Shown: positions 47,682-58,796, counted from the first letter of the stretch. The stretch is DNA of 64,000 nt from Vreelandella sedimenti (GCF_013416325.1 NZ_JACCGK010000007.1:62001-126000); one strand, 5' to 3'. Notes: generated by a model not told the origin, from the letters alone. Translations and numbers: made by a program.

Positions 47682-48449
47682 TTAACGGGTGATACCGCGG
47701 GTAGAACGCTCAATGGAGGCGGCGAAATGCTCAATTTCGGGAAAATCAAAGCGGCTACGCATTTCGACAAGCGCCTGTTCTGTAGTCAGCCCCTGGCGAT
47801 AAACCATTTTATAGGCAGTGGTTAAGGCGCTAATTGCTTCGCGGCTAAAGCCGCGGCGCTTTAAGCCCACTAGGTTGAGGCCACGAGCTTCGGCAGGGTT
47901 GCCATTAATCATGATATAGGCGGGCGTGTCCTTGGTGATAATCGAGCCACCACCGGCCATAGCATGATCGCCAAAGTGACAGAACTGATGCACTGCCGCC
48001 AACCCCCCCAGAATGGCATGATCACCGACGGTAACATGGCCCGCCAAGGTAACCTGATTGGCTAAAATGCAGTCGTTACCAATCACGCAGTCATGGCCGA
48101 CATGCACGTAGGCCATAAACAGGTTGCGCGAACCAATGGTGGTTTCGCTGCGATCCTGAACGGTGCCTCGATGAATCGTGGCGCCTTCACGGATAACATT
48201 ATCGTCGCCCATCACTAACCGCGTGGGTTCGCCTGCGTATTTTTTGTCCTGACAGTCTTCACCTACCGAGGCAAACTGAAAGATACGCGTACGCTCGCCT
48301 AGCGAAGCGGGGCCTTTAACCACCACATGGGGGCCTATGACGGAGCCCGCGCCGATCGTGACGTCGGGGCCAATGATGCTAAAGGGGCCAACCTCAACGT
48401 CGTCGGCAAGGCGCGCCGCCGGGTCGACCAGTGCAGTCGGATGTATCAA
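47682..48449 (-). CDS. lpxA: UDP-N-acetylglucosamine acyltransferase
   Basis: 255 residues from a TTG at 48449, which follows AGGAAGGTGGC and shares bases with the fabZ stop (TTGA). It then begins (M)[13 protein letters not shown], the family start. An ATG at 48470 would add seven residues inside fabZ and is less likely. A left-handed beta-helix of hexapeptide repeats with the catalytic His in [12 protein letters not shown] is present. It adds the first acyl chain of lipid A. Confidence 0.94.
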   Translation of the reverse strand: MIHPTALVDPAARLADDVEVGPFSIIGPDVTIGAGSVIGPHVVVKGPASLGERTRIFQFASVGEDCQDKKYAGEPTRLVMGDDNVIREGATIHRGTVQDRSETTIGSRNLFMAYVHVGHDCVIGNDCILANQVTLAGHVTVGDHAILGGLAAVHQFCHFGDHAMAGGGSIITKDTPAYIMINGNPAEARGLNLVGLKRRGFSREAISALTTAYKMVYRQGLTTEQALVEMRSRFDFPEIEHFAASIERSTRGITR

Positions 48450-48889
48450 GCCACCTTCCTCTCGGCACAAATAATTTCTGCTTCGCAGGCCAGCTCACCG
48501 TCAACCGTGGCACGGCATGCAAATTTCCAGATACCCCGTTTACCTCTAATCACGTCTGCCTCTAAGGTGAGCTTGTCGCCCGGCATTACCGGGCGTTTAA
48601 AGCGCACTTTATCGCTGCCCACGAGATAGTACACATAGCCATCGGCAGGCAGTTTATTGACCGTTTTAAAACCGAGAATGCCGCATACCTGAGCCAGGGC
48701 TTCGATCACCAGCACGCCCGGCATAATCGGGTGATGCGGAAAATGGCCGTTAAAAAATGGCTCATTAATGCTGACATTTTTGTACGCAACGATGGATTCG
48801 CCGGTGGTTAATTGCGTTACTCGATCCACCAGCAAAAAGGGGTAACGGTGGGGCAAGTACTCGCGAATTTCATTGATATCCATAACCAT
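48446..48889 (-). CDS. fabZ: 3-hydroxyacyl-ACP dehydratase FabZ
   Basis: 147 residues from ATG 48889, eight bases after AGAGG; an ATG at 48883 and a longer frame from 48943 are alternatives. Hot-dog fold with [13 protein letters not shown], the catalytic histidine in [20 protein letters not shown] and the expected Glu. It dehydrates hydroxyacyl-ACP and competes with the LpxA/LpxD route for the same precursor. It lies between lpxD and lpxA as usual. Confidence 0.95.
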   Translation of the reverse strand: MVMDINEIREYLPHRYPFLLVDRVTQLTTGESIVAYKNVSINEPFFNGHFPHHPIMPGVLVIEALAQVCGILGFKTVNKLPADGYVYYLVGSDKVRFKRPVMPGDKLTLEADVIRGKRGIWKFACRATVDGELACEAEIICAERKVA

Positions 48890-49036
48890 CGTAGCGACCT
48901 CTGAAATAACAAAAACCTGTAGCTCCCGAAGAGTGTCAGGCAAATACCAGCACGTGCGCTGGTTAAAAGGCTGTGGATTATACCCCGCTGTTATCTAGCC
49001 TCAAACCAGCAGCAGGTAATATTCATTCAGCCGTTA

Positions 49037-50071
49037 CTATTCACGTTGCTTTTTTTCCAATCGAGCCAGTCGCTTAGCGATGTCATCAAGCTGTTTAAAA
49101 CGCACCGCGTTTTTACGCCACTGGGCATTAGCCATGGCACCAGTACCGGATGAGTAGACCCCCGGTTCATGGATTGAGTTCGTGACAAGGCTCATACCCG
49201 TCACCTGAACGCCATCGCAAATGGTTAGGTGACCGGATAAACCGACCCCGCCACCCAGCATGCAGTGCTTACCGACCTTGGTCGAACCAGCAATGCCCAC
49301 ACAACCTGCTAAGGCGCTGTGATCCCCGATAATGACGTTATGGGCGATTTGTACCTGACTATCAATTTTGACGTCATCACCAATCACCGTATCCCCCAAA
49401 GCGCCACGATCGATGCTGGAGCAACTGCCTACTTCAACGTCGTCGCCAAGCACCACCCCCCCCAACTGGGCGATTTTATGCCAGCCAGCGCCATCGTGGG
49501 CAAACCCGAAGCCGTCGCCACCAATCACACAACCGCTTTGCAAGATGCCCCGCTTACCGATAACCACGCCATGGCAGAGGGTAACATTGGCGTGCAGACG
49601 CGTTGCTTCGCCGATAATTGTATCGGCTCCCACCACGCTGCCCGCCCCAATGACCACACGGTCGCCCAGCACCACACCGGATTCAATCACTGCGTGAGCT
49701 TGAATGCAGACATCGGCGCCTAGCTGAGCATCTTCCGCCACGACGGCGGTGGGATGAATGCCAACGATATCGCGGGCGGGCAGCGGGTCAAACAACTGCG
49801 ATAGCTTGGCATAGCCCAAGTAGGGGTTATCGATTTCCAGACGCGCTACCGGGCAGTGCTTGCCATGCTCAGGATGCAGCAATACTGCGGCCGCTTTGGT
49901 CGTCGCCAAATCTTTCAGGTAGGCACGATTGGCCAGAAAAGCCACTTGATCCGGCTGCGCTTCTTTTAGCGTCGCCAAGCCGCGTATCGGTTGCTGAGCA
50001 TTACCGCTGACGGGAATGCCCAATTGGCGCGCAATGTCTGCGAGGGTAAAGTAATGAGAAGCGTGCGTCAT
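49037..50071 (-). CDS. lpxD: UDP-3-O-acylglucosamine N-acyltransferase
   Basis: 344 residues. An N-terminal uridine-binding domain (about 1-100) is followed by a hexapeptide-repeat beta-helix (AVVAEDAQLGADVCIQAHAV onward) with the catalytic His in VQIAHNVIIGDHSALAG and a C-terminal helix (RFKQLDDIAKRLARLEKK). It adds the N-linked acyl chain in lipid A synthesis. It lies between skp and fabZ, the standard order. Confidence 0.96.
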   Translation of the reverse strand: MTHASHYFTLADIARQLGIPVSGNAQQPIRGLATLKEAQPDQVAFLANRAYLKDLATTKAAAVLLHPEHGKHCPVARLEIDNPYLGYAKLSQLFDPLPARDIVGIHPTAVVAEDAQLGADVCIQAHAVIESGVVLGDRVVIGAGSVVGADTIIGEATRLHANVTLCHGVVIGKRGILQSGCVIGGDGFGFAHDGAGWHKIAQLGGVVLGDDVEVGSCSSIDRGALGDTVIGDDVKIDSQVQIAHNVIIGDHSALAGCVGIAGSTKVGKHCMLGGGVGLSGHLTICDGVQVTGMSLVTNSIHEPGVYSSGTGAMANAQWRKNAVRFKQLDDIAKRLARLEKKQRE

Positions 50072-50124
50072 GGGAGCCCAGGGAAGCGTTGGTGAGGCCT
50101 GACCACACCAATTAGCGTTTAAAT

Positions 50125-50628
50125 TTAGTTCAAGGTATCAAAAATCTGGGTGACTTCATCGGTCACATTGGGCAGATCCACACCCGAGTGCAGTACGCCC
50201 TGGGGTTCAACCAGCACATCAATACCGTGGCGTTCCAGCACTTCTGCTACCGCTTGTTCCAACTTCGGCTCGGCGCCTTCTAAAAACTGCTGCTCGGAAC
50301 GCTGCTGTGCCTGCACTACTTCCTGGCGAAGCTGTTCAAAACGGCTGCCTTTCTGCTGAAGCTCGCTAATCAGCGACTCCCGCTGGGACTGAGCCATCGT
50401 TTCGCCTTCGTTCTGCAAACGCTGCTGAAGCTGCTGCAACTCATTACCCAGGTTTTGCGCTTCACGCTGCTGATTACCGATTTGCCCTTCCAGAGTACTC
50501 ATTGACGCCTGTGCAGACTGGGTATTCATCAATGCTGCTCGCCAATCCAACACTGCTACTTCTGCAGCGTGAGCGGGCAAAATCATCGCGCCCAACAGGC
50601 ATACCACTGCTGTCAGTTTACGCATCAT
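50125..50628 (-). CDS. skp: Periplasmic OMP chaperone (OmpH/Skp family)
   Basis: 167 residues. Signal peptide ends near LPAHAAE. The body is a long charged coiled coil (QREAQNLGNELQQLQQRLQN, then repeated Gln/Glu heptads), the tentacles of the Skp trimer. A GGAGATAAC site precedes two tandem ATGs. It delivers unfolded outer-membrane proteins to the Bam complex, whose BamA is the next upstream gene. Confidence 0.92.
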   Translation of the reverse strand: MMRKLTAVVCLLGAMILPAHAAEVAVLDWRAALMNTQSAQASMSTLEGQIGNQQREAQNLGNELQQLQQRLQNEGETMAQSQRESLISELQQKGSRFEQLRQEVVQAQQRSEQQFLEGAEPKLEQAVAEVLERHGIDVLVEPQGVLHSGVDLPNVTDEVTQIFDTLN

Positions 50629-50699
50629 GTTATCTCCTTAGGTCACGCTAGCGCGCGCCACCATGGCACGCGGTCTAGCAAAATTAGAACGTTTGCCCT

Positions 50700-53051
50700 T
50701 TAGAACGTTTGTCCTAATGAGAACTGGAAGAACTGAGTGTCGTCACCGCTCTCATCGTTCAATGGCTCAGCAACGCTAAAGGTCAGCGGTCCTACCGGAG
50801 TCAGCCAAGAGAGACCAATACCGGCACTGTAGCGCAAATCGCCTAGATCAACGCCGGAGTTGCACTGCTGACGCCCTGCATCTTCATCCAGCACATCGTA
50901 GCAAGAGCTCAGGAAGGTGTTACCGCCATCCAAGAACAGTGATGTTTGCAGCGCACGCTGATCTTCAATAAAGGGCAGCGGGAAAATGATCTCGGCACTG
51001 CCTTCTATGGAAACATTACCGCCCAGCGTGCGGTCACGGCCGCCTTCGGTTGCTGGCGTGGTGCGCTGCCCCAGCGTATTCGACGTAAAGCCACGCACCG
51101 AACCAAGACCACCCGCATAGAAGTTCTCATAGAAGGGGTACGGATCATTGCCGCCCAGGGTATCGGCATAGCCGACGTTGCCGGTAAATTTGAACGCCCA
51201 GGACTCGTCATTATTAATAGGGAAGAGCTGCTGGGCTCGCGCACGCAATTTGTAGTACTCAGCATCACTGCCCGGCACGCCGGTTTCCAGCGATAAACGC
51301 TGATAGTTACCATCGGTCGGCATAATACCGCGGTTAAGGTTGTTGCGTGTCCAGCTAGCGGTCAGCTTCAAGCTTTGCGCATCTTCGCCCTGATCTTCCA
51401 CGTAGCGACGAATTTCTGAGGCTGTGTCGAAGTAGGTTTTCACCGTTAGATCTTCAACGCTGGCACCGAAGTTAAGACGCGACAGTTCGCTTACGGGGTA
51501 ACCAAAGTTGATACCGGCACCATAGGCATCCGTCGAGAACGTCGAAATATCCGAATCGGCGTAATCGGTTTCGCGGTAAAAAACATTGTAGCCGCGAGAA
51601 ATGCCATCCAGTGTCCAGTAAGGATCGGTGAAGCCAAAGTTCACACTGGTAAAGGTGTCGCTGCGCTGAGCCCCTACATTGACCCGGTTACCCGTACCCA
51701 AGAAGTTATTTTGCGACAAGCCGACGCCGTAAATAACCCCAGCACTCTGGGAGAAACCAACGCTGGCAGAGACCGACCCCGAGGGCTGCTCTTCGACATT
51801 ATAAGTAACGTCGAGTAAATCCGGCTCACCAGGTACAGGCTGGGTATCCACTTCTACTTGGCTAAAAAAGCCCAGGCGTTCAAGGCGCTGACGCGATTGT
51901 GTAATGGCTTCGGTAGAAGCGGGTGCGCCTTCCAACTGAATCATTTCACGCCGCAGTACTTCATCCTGGGTAGTCGTATTACCGTAGAACTCAATACGAC
52001 GCACGTAGGCGCGTTCACCGGGATTGACGGCAATAACCAGATCGACCGTTTCACCGTCCCCTGCCATTTCAGGCACGCCTTGAATATCAGCAAAGGCGAA
52101 GCCTTCGGCACCCAAACGCTGGCGCAGGGCTTCGGTGGAGGCGTTCACATCGCCGCGGGAGAAAATCTCTCCCTCTTTAACGGTGAGTAACTGGCGAGCT
52201 TCATCTTCGCTGATCTGTAAATCACCCGCGAAACGAATATCACCCACCCGGTACTGGGCGCCTTCATCGACGTTGAGGGTAATAAAGATTTCGGATTTTT
52301 CCGGGCCGATCGACACCTGAGTCGAGGTCACATCGAAGTTGACATAGCCACGATCTAGGTAGAACGAACGCAGCCGCTCAATATCACCGGAAAGCGCTTC
52401 TCGAGAGTACTCGTCGCTTGAGAACCAGCCGAAAATGCGTCCTGGCCGATCATTGAGCTCAAACACCTCGCGCAGCGTTTCATCATCAAAGGCTTCGTTA
52501 CCAACGATATTGATTTGGCGAATCTTGGCCACTTCGCCTTCGTTGATATTGATATTGACCTGAACCCGGCCCTCATCTACCTCTTCCACTTCGGTATCGA
52601 TGCTGGCGCTGTAGCGACCTTGAGACTGATAGACGCCTTCCAGCTCGCGCTGAATCTCTTCCAGCGTGGAGAGCTCCAACACCTGACCTTCGGAGAGCCC
52701 CGATTCACGCAACCCATTGCGCAAATCCTCTTCAGATATCTGATCGTTACCGCTGATCTGTAGCCGCGCAATAGTCGGACGCTCGACGACCTGAATAACC
52801 AGTACATCGCCTTCGCGTGCCAGGGAGACATCGTCAAATAGCCCTGTGGCAAATAAGTCACGGGCAGCAGCAGCTAATTGCTCTTCGCTGACGCGCTCAT
52901 TGGCACTCACCGGAAATGCATTGAAGACCGAGGCGGCGGATACCCGCTGCAGTCCTTCCACTCGAATGTCTGAAACATCAAAGGATTGTGCTTGGGCGCC
53001 GCTGGCGCCTGCCAGCAAGAGTGCCGCCATTCCAAGGGTCTTGATTTTCAT
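50700..53051 (-). CDS. bamA: Outer membrane assembly factor BamA
   Basis: 783 residues. Signal peptide, five POTRA domains (FDVSDIRVEGLQRVSAASV begins the first), and a 16-strand Omp85 barrel with the conserved VRGF motif (GSVRGFTSNTLG) and a C-terminal phenylalanine (FSLGQTF). It folds and inserts outer-membrane proteins. It lies between rseP and skp as in E. coli. Confidence 0.97.
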   Translation of the reverse strand: MKIKTLGMAALLLAGASGAQAQSFDVSDIRVEGLQRVSAASVFNAFPVSANERVSEEQLAAAARDLFATGLFDDVSLAREGDVLVIQVVERPTIARLQISGNDQISEEDLRNGLRESGLSEGQVLELSTLEEIQRELEGVYQSQGRYSASIDTEVEEVDEGRVQVNININEGEVAKIRQINIVGNEAFDDETLREVFELNDRPGRIFGWFSSDEYSREALSGDIERLRSFYLDRGYVNFDVTSTQVSIGPEKSEIFITLNVDEGAQYRVGDIRFAGDLQISEDEARQLLTVKEGEIFSRGDVNASTEALRQRLGAEGFAFADIQGVPEMAGDGETVDLVIAVNPGERAYVRRIEFYGNTTTQDEVLRREMIQLEGAPASTEAITQSRQRLERLGFFSQVEVDTQPVPGEPDLLDVTYNVEEQPSGSVSASVGFSQSAGVIYGVGLSQNNFLGTGNRVNVGAQRSDTFTSVNFGFTDPYWTLDGISRGYNVFYRETDYADSDISTFSTDAYGAGINFGYPVSELSRLNFGASVEDLTVKTYFDTASEIRRYVEDQGEDAQSLKLTASWTRNNLNRGIMPTDGNYQRLSLETGVPGSDAEYYKLRARAQQLFPINNDESWAFKFTGNVGYADTLGGNDPYPFYENFYAGGLGSVRGFTSNTLGQRTTPATEGGRDRTLGGNVSIEGSAEIIFPLPFIEDQRALQTSLFLDGGNTFLSSCYDVLDEDAGRQQCNSGVDLGDLRYSAGIGLSWLTPVGPLTFSVAEPLNDESGDDTQFFQFSLGQTF

Positions 53052-53151
53052 GCAGTCAATTCGCTCGCGTTGGTCTGCCTATCATTCCAGAAAGGCACCA
53101 TATACATTTGTGCAGGCAGATGACAAGGCATCCTGCGCGCTACACGCGTCA

Positions 53152-54510
53152 TTACCACAGGCGCATCAGATCAAAATAGAGAGCCATCAACATCAGGGTG
53201 CCAACCATGGCCAGCCCAATGCGCAATCCTACGGCTTGGGTTTTTTCAGATACTGGCCGTCCACGCACGACCTCCATAAAATAATAGAGCAAGTGGCCAC
53301 CATCGAGCACCGGGATAGGTAGTAAGTTTAGTACCCCAAGGCTGATAGAAAGATACGCTAGAAAGCCAATAAACGCCTCCATCCCTGCACGGGCTGAATC
53401 ACCAGAGATCTGTGCAATGGTGATTGGCCCGGACAAATTGGAAGGCGAGATAAGCCCGACAAACATTTTGCGTATGGCATCTAAGGTTAAGAGCGTCATC
53501 TCTCCAGTGCGCGAGACAGCTTGGCCTACCGCTTCGATAGGGCCGTAACGGATTTCACGCTGAAACGCTGCTGGCCACTCAACCTGCTCGGCGCCTGCGC
53601 CGATATAACCAATTTCAACCCCATTTTCCAAGCGGTTACGCACAGGGGTTAAGTCGACATTCGACTGTTCCCCGTTACGCTCATAGGTAAGCTGCAGGGT
53701 TTCACCAGGACTACTTCGCACCATATTAACGAAGTGCATCCAATCATCTACTGGTTCGCCATTAATCGCCACCATCCTATCGCCCGCCTCAAGACCTGCT
53801 TGCTCGGCGGCCTCTCCGCTCACTACTTGGCCTAAAACGGCCGGAAATTCCGGCTGCCAAGGAGTAATACCCAGCGATTGCAGCGGCTGTGGCGGGTCTT
53901 GGCGAACCAAATAATCAGCCACCGATAAGCCAAAACGTTGAGGGTCGCTCGCGCCTTCGGGGCGGGCGTCTATATCCAGCTCACCGCTGAAACCAATAAT
54001 CGATACCAGCTTAAGGTTAACATCTTCCCAGGAACGCATCTCATCGCCCTGAATGGCGACAATCTCATCGCCATTGGCAAGTCCGGCTTCAGCGGCAGGC
54101 GAGTCAGGCGCAACGCTACCGACCATTGGCGACACCACCGTGGTGCCCGCCACGAACAGTGCCCAGTAAGCCACAATCGCTAACAGGAAGTTAGCGATTG
54201 GCCCTGCCGCCACAATCGCAATGCGTTGCCACACCGTTTTGCGGTTAAACGCCTGGTCAAGTTGCTCTTCCGGTACCGGCGCCTCACGCTCATCGAGCAT
54301 TTTGACATAACCACCCAATGGAATGGCGGCTATCGCGAACTCGGTGCCGTGGCGGTCAACCCGAGACCATAGCGGCTTACCAAAGCCTACAGAAAACCGT
54401 AGCACTTTGACCCCACAGCGCCTCGCCACCCAAAAATGGCCAAACTCGTGGAAAGTCACTAACAGGCCCAACACCACTATGACCGCTAAAATATTCTGTA
54501 TAAGGCCCAC
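53152..54510 (-). CDS. rseP: Site-2 metalloprotease RseP
   Basis: 452 residues. The zinc motif HEFGH (about residues 21-25) is in the first helix. Two PDZ domains (centres GLANGDEIVAIQG and GLEAGDRMVAINGEPV) follow, and the third zinc ligand is in VLDGGHLLYYF. It cleaves anti-sigma factor RseA in the sigma-E envelope response. Four membrane helices are visible. It lies between dxr and bamA, the usual gammaproteobacterial order. Confidence 0.96.
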   Translation of the reverse strand: MGLIQNILAVIVVLGLLVTFHEFGHFWVARRCGVKVLRFSVGFGKPLWSRVDRHGTEFAIAAIPLGGYVKMLDEREAPVPEEQLDQAFNRKTVWQRIAIVAAGPIANFLLAIVAYWALFVAGTTVVSPMVGSVAPDSPAAEAGLANGDEIVAIQGDEMRSWEDVNLKLVSIIGFSGELDIDARPEGASDPQRFGLSVADYLVRQDPPQPLQSLGITPWQPEFPAVLGQVVSGEAAEQAGLEAGDRMVAINGEPVDDWMHFVNMVRSSPGETLQLTYERNGEQSNVDLTPVRNRLENGVEIGYIGAGAEQVEWPAAFQREIRYGPIEAVGQAVSRTGEMTLLTLDAIRKMFVGLISPSNLSGPITIAQISGDSARAGMEAFIGFLAYLSISLGVLNLLPIPVLDGGHLLYYFMEVVRGRPVSEKTQAVGLRIGLAMVGTLMLMALYFDLMRLW

Positions 54511-54565
54511 ACTGAACTCCTTAATGCCCCGCTCTAACGACCAGCCCAGCGAATGCTTAAGCGTA

Positions 54566-55756
54566 TCATTTTGTTACCAGTTCCAGCGCCTGCTGTCGCG
54601 CCCACTGATCCGTTGCTAATACGCTATCAAGGCTATCAACACAGCCTTGATAGGGGCGCGACAAGACGTCGGCGACCAGTTGCCCAATGGCTGTAAAGCC
54701 GATTCGCCGCTGCAGGAATGCTTCAACCGCAACTTCATTGGCAGCGTTGAGCACAACGGGTGCCATGCCCCCTTGCCGCATCGCTTCACGGGCAAGCCCT
54801 AAACAGGGGAAGCGAGTTTCATCGGGGGCTTCAAAATCAAGCCGCGCCACCTGAAAAAGATCCAGTGTCTCAACCCCGGCATCAATTCGCTCCGGCCACG
54901 CTAGACCGTAGGCGATGGGGATGCGCATATCAGGATTACCCAACTGTGCAATCACCGAACCATCTTGATACGCCACCATGGAGTGAATCACGCTTTGCGG
55001 GTGCACCACCACCTGGATTTGTTCGGGCGTGGCGTCAAATAGCCAGCAGGCTTCAATAAGCTCTAGCCCTTTATTCATCAGTGTGGCGCTATCCACAGAT
55101 ATTTTACGCCCCATTGACCAGTTCGGGTGAGCGCAGGCCTGTTCGGGAGTGACATTGTTGATATCCGCCTGGCTCCAGGTACGAAACGGCCCGCCAGAGG
55201 CCGTTAGCAGCAGTTGACGAACCCCGTGCCTGACAAGTCCGCCGCGGTGCTCCGCAGGTAGACACTGGTAAATGGCATTATGTTCGGAATCAATCGGTAG
55301 TAATGTTGCGCCAGAGCGGGAGACGGCCTCCATAAACAGCGCGCCGCTCATCACCAGCGCCTCTTTATTGGCCAATAGCACGCGCTTGCCTGCTTCCGCA
55401 GCGGCTAGGGCAGGCAGTAAGCCCGCCGAGCCGACAATGGCCGCCATTACGCAGTCGACGCTGGCGTCCCGGGCAACATCACACAGCGCCTCTGGGCCTG
55501 CGCTCACGTCAGTTGACTGCCCAGCCCGCTTAAGCTCTTGGCGCAGCCAAGCGGCATCGGCTTCATCATCCAACACGGCGACCGCAGGACGATGCGCCAA
55601 GCACTGTGCTAGCAGAGCCTCTTTTGAGGTGTGCGCGGTCAGGGCATGCACGCAATAGCGGTCTGGGTGACGACTAATCACATCCAGCGTGCTAGTGCCC
55701 ACAGAGCCTGTCGAGCCGAGCACGGTCACACGTTGCATATTAGCGAGTCGGCTCAT
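54566..55756 (-). CDS. dxr: 1-Deoxy-D-xylulose-5-phosphate reductoisomerase
   Basis: 396 residues. NADPH-binding [17 protein letters not shown], substrate loop [24 protein letters not shown] and [18 protein letters not shown] are all intact. It makes MEP in the non-mevalonate isoprenoid route and so supplies uppS downstream. The start overlaps the cdsA stop by four bases. Confidence 0.97.
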   Translation of the reverse strand: MSRLANMQRVTVLGSTGSVGTSTLDVISRHPDRYCVHALTAHTSKEALLAQCLAHRPAVAVLDDEADAAWLRQELKRAGQSTDVSAGPEALCDVARDASVDCVMAAIVGSAGLLPALAAAEAGKRVLLANKEALVMSGALFMEAVSRSGATLLPIDSEHNAIYQCLPAEHRGGLVRHGVRQLLLTASGGPFRTWSQADINNVTPEQACAHPNWSMGRKISVDSATLMNKGLELIEACWLFDATPEQIQVVVHPQSVIHSMVAYQDGSVIAQLGNPDMRIPIAYGLAWPERIDAGVETLDLFQVARLDFEAPDETRFPCLGLAREAMRQGGMAPVVLNAANEVAVEAFLQRRIGFTAIGQLVADVLSRPYQGCVDSLDSVLATDQWARQQALELVTK

Positions 55757-56583
55757 AGCGGCGGCACCCGAGCAAATACCTCAACAAGTACTTCCACATA
55801 GAACAGCGCAAACAGCGGTATCGCCGCGGTGAGGCTATCAATGCGATCCAGCACACCGCCATGACCGGGAAGCAACTGGCTCGAATCTTTGATATTACGA
55901 TGGCGCTTGAGCATGCTTTCCAGTAGATCCCCTAGCACAGAGGCCAAAGTGACCACAGCGGTGATGAGTATCAGGGTAATTCCCCCCACCAGGCCCAGCG
56001 GCAACCACAGCGCAAAGAGGATAGCCAGAATAGTGGTCGCCGCTAAGCCGCCGTACACGCCCTCCCATGATTTGCCAGGACTCACGTGGGGAGCCAATTT
56101 TCGCTTGCCCCAGTGACGCCCCACAAAGTAGGCGCCGATATCCGCGCACCAAACCAGCAGCAGCACAAACAGCAGCCAAGCCATACCGATGTCACGCAGA
56201 ACGTTAAAGCCCACCCAGCAGGGCAATAGCACCCACAGGCCCATCGCCAGGCGCCGCACGGTGGCCTGCCACTGTTCACCCGCTGCAGGGTAGCGGGTTA
56301 CCCAGTAGAGATTCACCAGCCAACCGGCAGCGGAGAACCAAAGCGGCCATATTGATGCGGCGGCCCCGGCCAGCCACATGACCAACATCAACACTGCCAT
56401 CACGGCCACTAGCTGAGCACGCTGCGCCGCACGGGTAACGCCCGCCAGATTGGCCCACTCCCAGGTGGCGAGTAGCACCATCAACGCCGTAAATAGCGCA
56501 AAAGCGCCGCCGTCTAAACCAAACAGGCCAGCTAGCACCAGGGGTGCTAGCCAGGCTGCGGTGATAATCCGCTGTTTAAGCAC
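55753..56583 (-). CDS. cdsA: Phosphatidate cytidylyltransferase
   Basis: 276 residues, eight or nine membrane helices. The CTP-transferase signature is visible at the C-terminus ([17 protein letters not shown]), preceded by [15 protein letters not shown] and [12 protein letters not shown]. It makes CDP-diacylglycerol for phospholipid synthesis. It overlaps both dxr (four bases) and uppS (eight bases), implying coupling. Confidence 0.95.
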   Translation of the reverse strand: MLKQRIITAAWLAPLVLAGLFGLDGGAFALFTALMVLLATWEWANLAGVTRAAQRAQLVAVMAVLMLVMWLAGAAASIWPLWFSAAGWLVNLYWVTRYPAAGEQWQATVRRLAMGLWVLLPCWVGFNVLRDIGMAWLLFVLLLVWCADIGAYFVGRHWGKRKLAPHVSPGKSWEGVYGGLAATTILAILFALWLPLGLVGGITLILITAVVTLASVLGDLLESMLKRHRNIKDSSQLLPGHGGVLDRIDSLTAAIPLFALFYVEVLVEVFARVPPL

Positions 56584-57364
56584 CCTGCGCCTCTATTTGT
56601 TCGTCCGTCATGCCAAAGCGACGACGGCGCTGGCAGAAGTCGTTTAATGCCGCGTCAAACGCATCCGCACCGAAATCGGGCCATAGCAGCGGGGAAAAGT
56701 GCAGTTCAGCATAGGCCAACTGCCAAAGCATAAAGTTGGATAACCGCTGCTCACCACTGGTACGTATACACAGATCCACCGGCGGCACGTCATCAGCCCC
56801 CATGGCAGTGTCGAAGCACGCTTCATCGATTTCCTCAGGCGATAACTCCCCAGCCGCCACCTGTTCGGCTAAGGTGCGCGCCGCCCGCGCGATATCCCAC
56901 TGCCCCCCATAGTTGGCGGCAATCACCAGATGCATCCCCGTATTGTCTGCGGTTAACGCTTCAGCACGCTGAATATGCTTTTGGATGGCGTGGGAAAAGC
57001 CTCGCTGTTCGCCAATGATCGAGAGGCGCACATTACGTTCATTGAGCTTTTTGACTTCACGCTTAAGCGCCATCAAAAACAGCTCCATCAAGGCGTTGAC
57101 CTCTGCGGCCGGACGCTTCCAGTTTTCGCTGGAGAAAGCAAACAGGCTGAGCGTTTGCACTTCGCGCTCGGCGGCTCGCTGAATCACCGCACGAACGGTT
57201 TCCACTCCGGCCCGGTGCCCACGCACCCCCGAAAGCCCGCGCGCGCGCGCCCAGCGGTTATTGCCATCCATAATGATGGCAACGTGAGACGGCGGGGCCT
57301 CCCCGGCCAGAGAAGACGCGCTGGCGTCGTCCGGCTGTTTTTCAGGAAGCTGCGGTGACGTCAT
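56576..57364 (-). CDS. uppS: Undecaprenyl diphosphate synthase
   Basis: 262 residues from ATG 57364, with GAGAA ahead; a TTG at 57379 adds five residues. cis-Prenyltransferase motifs: HVAIIMDGNNRWA with the catalytic Asp, RGHRAGVETVR, LSLFAFSSENWKRP and CIRTSGEQRLSNFMLWQ. It makes the C55 lipid carrier for peptidoglycan and LPS. The first 25 residues are a low-complexity extension not present in E. coli UppS. Confidence 0.95.
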   Translation of the reverse strand: MTSPQLPEKQPDDASASSLAGEAPPSHVAIIMDGNNRWARARGLSGVRGHRAGVETVRAVIQRAAEREVQTLSLFAFSSENWKRPAAEVNALMELFLMALKREVKKLNERNVRLSIIGEQRGFSHAIQKHIQRAEALTADNTGMHLVIAANYGGQWDIARAARTLAEQVAAGELSPEEIDEACFDTAMGADDVPPVDLCIRTSGEQRLSNFMLWQLAYAELHFSPLLWPDFGADAFDAALNDFCQRRRRFGMTDEQIEAQGA

Positions 57365-57412
57365 GGATTCTCGCACCAAAGATCAGTCATAAAAAAACCA
57401 GCCAGAGTGTGG

Positions 57413-57437
57413 CAAAACGGGCAGCCAAAGCTGCCCG
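57413..57437 (-). terminator. Intrinsic terminator after frr
   Basis: CGGGCAGC and GCTGCCCG form an eight-base stem around TTTG, followed leftward by TTTTG. It starts about 20 bases past the frr stop and separates the translation-factor genes from uppS onward. Confidence 0.75.
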
Positions 57438-57457
57438 TGGCTGAATAAAGCACAGGT

Positions 57458-58015
57458 TTATACCTGCATGAGATCCTGCTCTTTTGCAGTCAGCGCTTTA
57501 TCGATCTCAGCAATATACTTGTCGGTCAGCTTTTGAATCGCATCTTCGCCTTCACGCTGATCGTCTTCGGTAATCTCTTTATCTTTTAACAACGACTTGA
57601 AATCACCGTTAGCATCACGACGTACGTTACGTACGGCAACGCGAGCGTTTTCAGCTTCGCTACGCGCCTGCTTGATATAACCTTTGCGGGTCTCTTCGGT
57701 GAGCATCGGCATTGGCACACGAATCACGTTGCCTGCACTGGCCGGGTTCAAGCCAAGATCAGAGGTCATGATGGCCTTTTCGATCTTCTGCACCATGCCC
57801 TGCTCCCACGGCGCAATTGTCAGCGTGCGGGCGTCCTCAACGTTGACCGATGCTACTTGGCTAAGCGGCACCTGGCTGCCGTAATAATCCACGGTAACGG
57901 CGTCTAAAATGCTCGGGTGAGCACGACCGGTACGAATTTTATTGAAGTTGCTATGCAGCGCCTCAACGCTTTTTTGCATGCGCGAATCGGCATCTTTCTT
58001 AATATCGTTGATCAC
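57458..58015 (-). CDS. frr: Ribosome recycling factor
   Basis: 185 residues, the family length. It splits post-termination ribosomes with [38 protein letters not shown] and [20 protein letters not shown] show the three-helix bundle and beta domain. It starts four bases after the pyrH stop and ends in a terminator. Confidence 0.97.
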   Translation of the reverse strand: MINDIKKDADSRMQKSVEALHSNFNKIRTGRAHPSILDAVTVDYYGSQVPLSQVASVNVEDARTLTIAPWEQGMVQKIEKAIMTSDLGLNPASAGNVIRVPMPMLTEETRKGYIKQARSEAENARVAVRNVRRDANGDFKSLLKDKEITEDDQREGEDAIQKLTDKYIAEIDKALTAKEQDLMQV

Positions 58016-58019
58016 GTCA

Positions 58020-58796
58020 TTACCCTCTGTATATCAGCGTGCCTTCCTTGCCCCCTACGACCATATTCAGTAGGGCACCAGGCTTATTCATATCAAATAC
58101 CCGCACCGGCATATTATGGTCACGTACCAGGCAGATAGCGGTCAAATCCATAACGCCCAATTTTTGATCCAGAGCGTCATCGTAAGAGAGCTGGTCGTAC
58201 TTCACCGCATCCGGATGTTTTACCGGGTCTTTATTGTAGACGCCATCGACCTTGGTCGCTTTGATCACTACGTCGGCGTCCACTTCAATACCGCGCAAAC
58301 AAGCTGCAGAATCGGTGGTGAAGAAGGGGTTGCCTGTGCCTGCAGAGAACAGCACTACGTCCCCGGAGGTTAAGTAGCGAATGGCCGTGCGACGGTCGTA
58401 ATGCTCTACAACGCCGCTCATTGGTATAGCCGACATCACGCGCGAGCGGATATTAGAGCGCTCTAACGCATCACGCATTGCCAGCGCATTCATTACGGTC
58501 GCCAGCATGCCCATATGGTCACCGGTGACGCGATCCATGCCAGCCTCATTGAGCGCCGCACCGCGAAACAAGTTGCCACCGCCAATCACGATGCCTACCT
58601 GCACCCCAATACCGACGAGCTGGCCGATCTCTAACGCCATCCGATCAAGCACTTTGGGGTCAATACCAAAATCGTGTTCACCCATCAGCGCTTCGCCAGA
58701 AAGCTTGAGCAAAATACGTTTGTATTTTGACTTCGAACTCTCAGCTTTGCCTTTGCTGGGTGCTACTGGGGTAGGCTCTTGAACATCACGCGACAT
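58020..58796 (-). CDS. pyrH: UMP kinase
   Basis: 258 residues. Amino-acid-kinase fold: [47 protein letters not shown] and [19 protein letters not shown]. It phosphorylates UMP to UDP as a hexamer. The N-terminal 25 residues (Ser/Lys rich) extend beyond E. coli PyrH. Context tsf-pyrH-frr is standard. Confidence 0.96.
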   Translation of the reverse strand: MSRDVQEPTPVAPSKGKAESSKSKYKRILLKLSGEALMGEHDFGIDPKVLDRMALEIGQLVGIGVQVGIVIGGGNLFRGAALNEAGMDRVTGDHMGMLATVMNALAMRDALERSNIRSRVMSAIPMSGVVEHYDRRTAIRYLTSGDVVLFSAGTGNPFFTTDSAACLRGIEVDADVVIKATKVDGVYNKDPVKHPDAVKYDQLSYDDALDQKLGVMDLTAICLVRDHNMPVRVFDMNKPGALLNMVVGGKEGTLIYRG

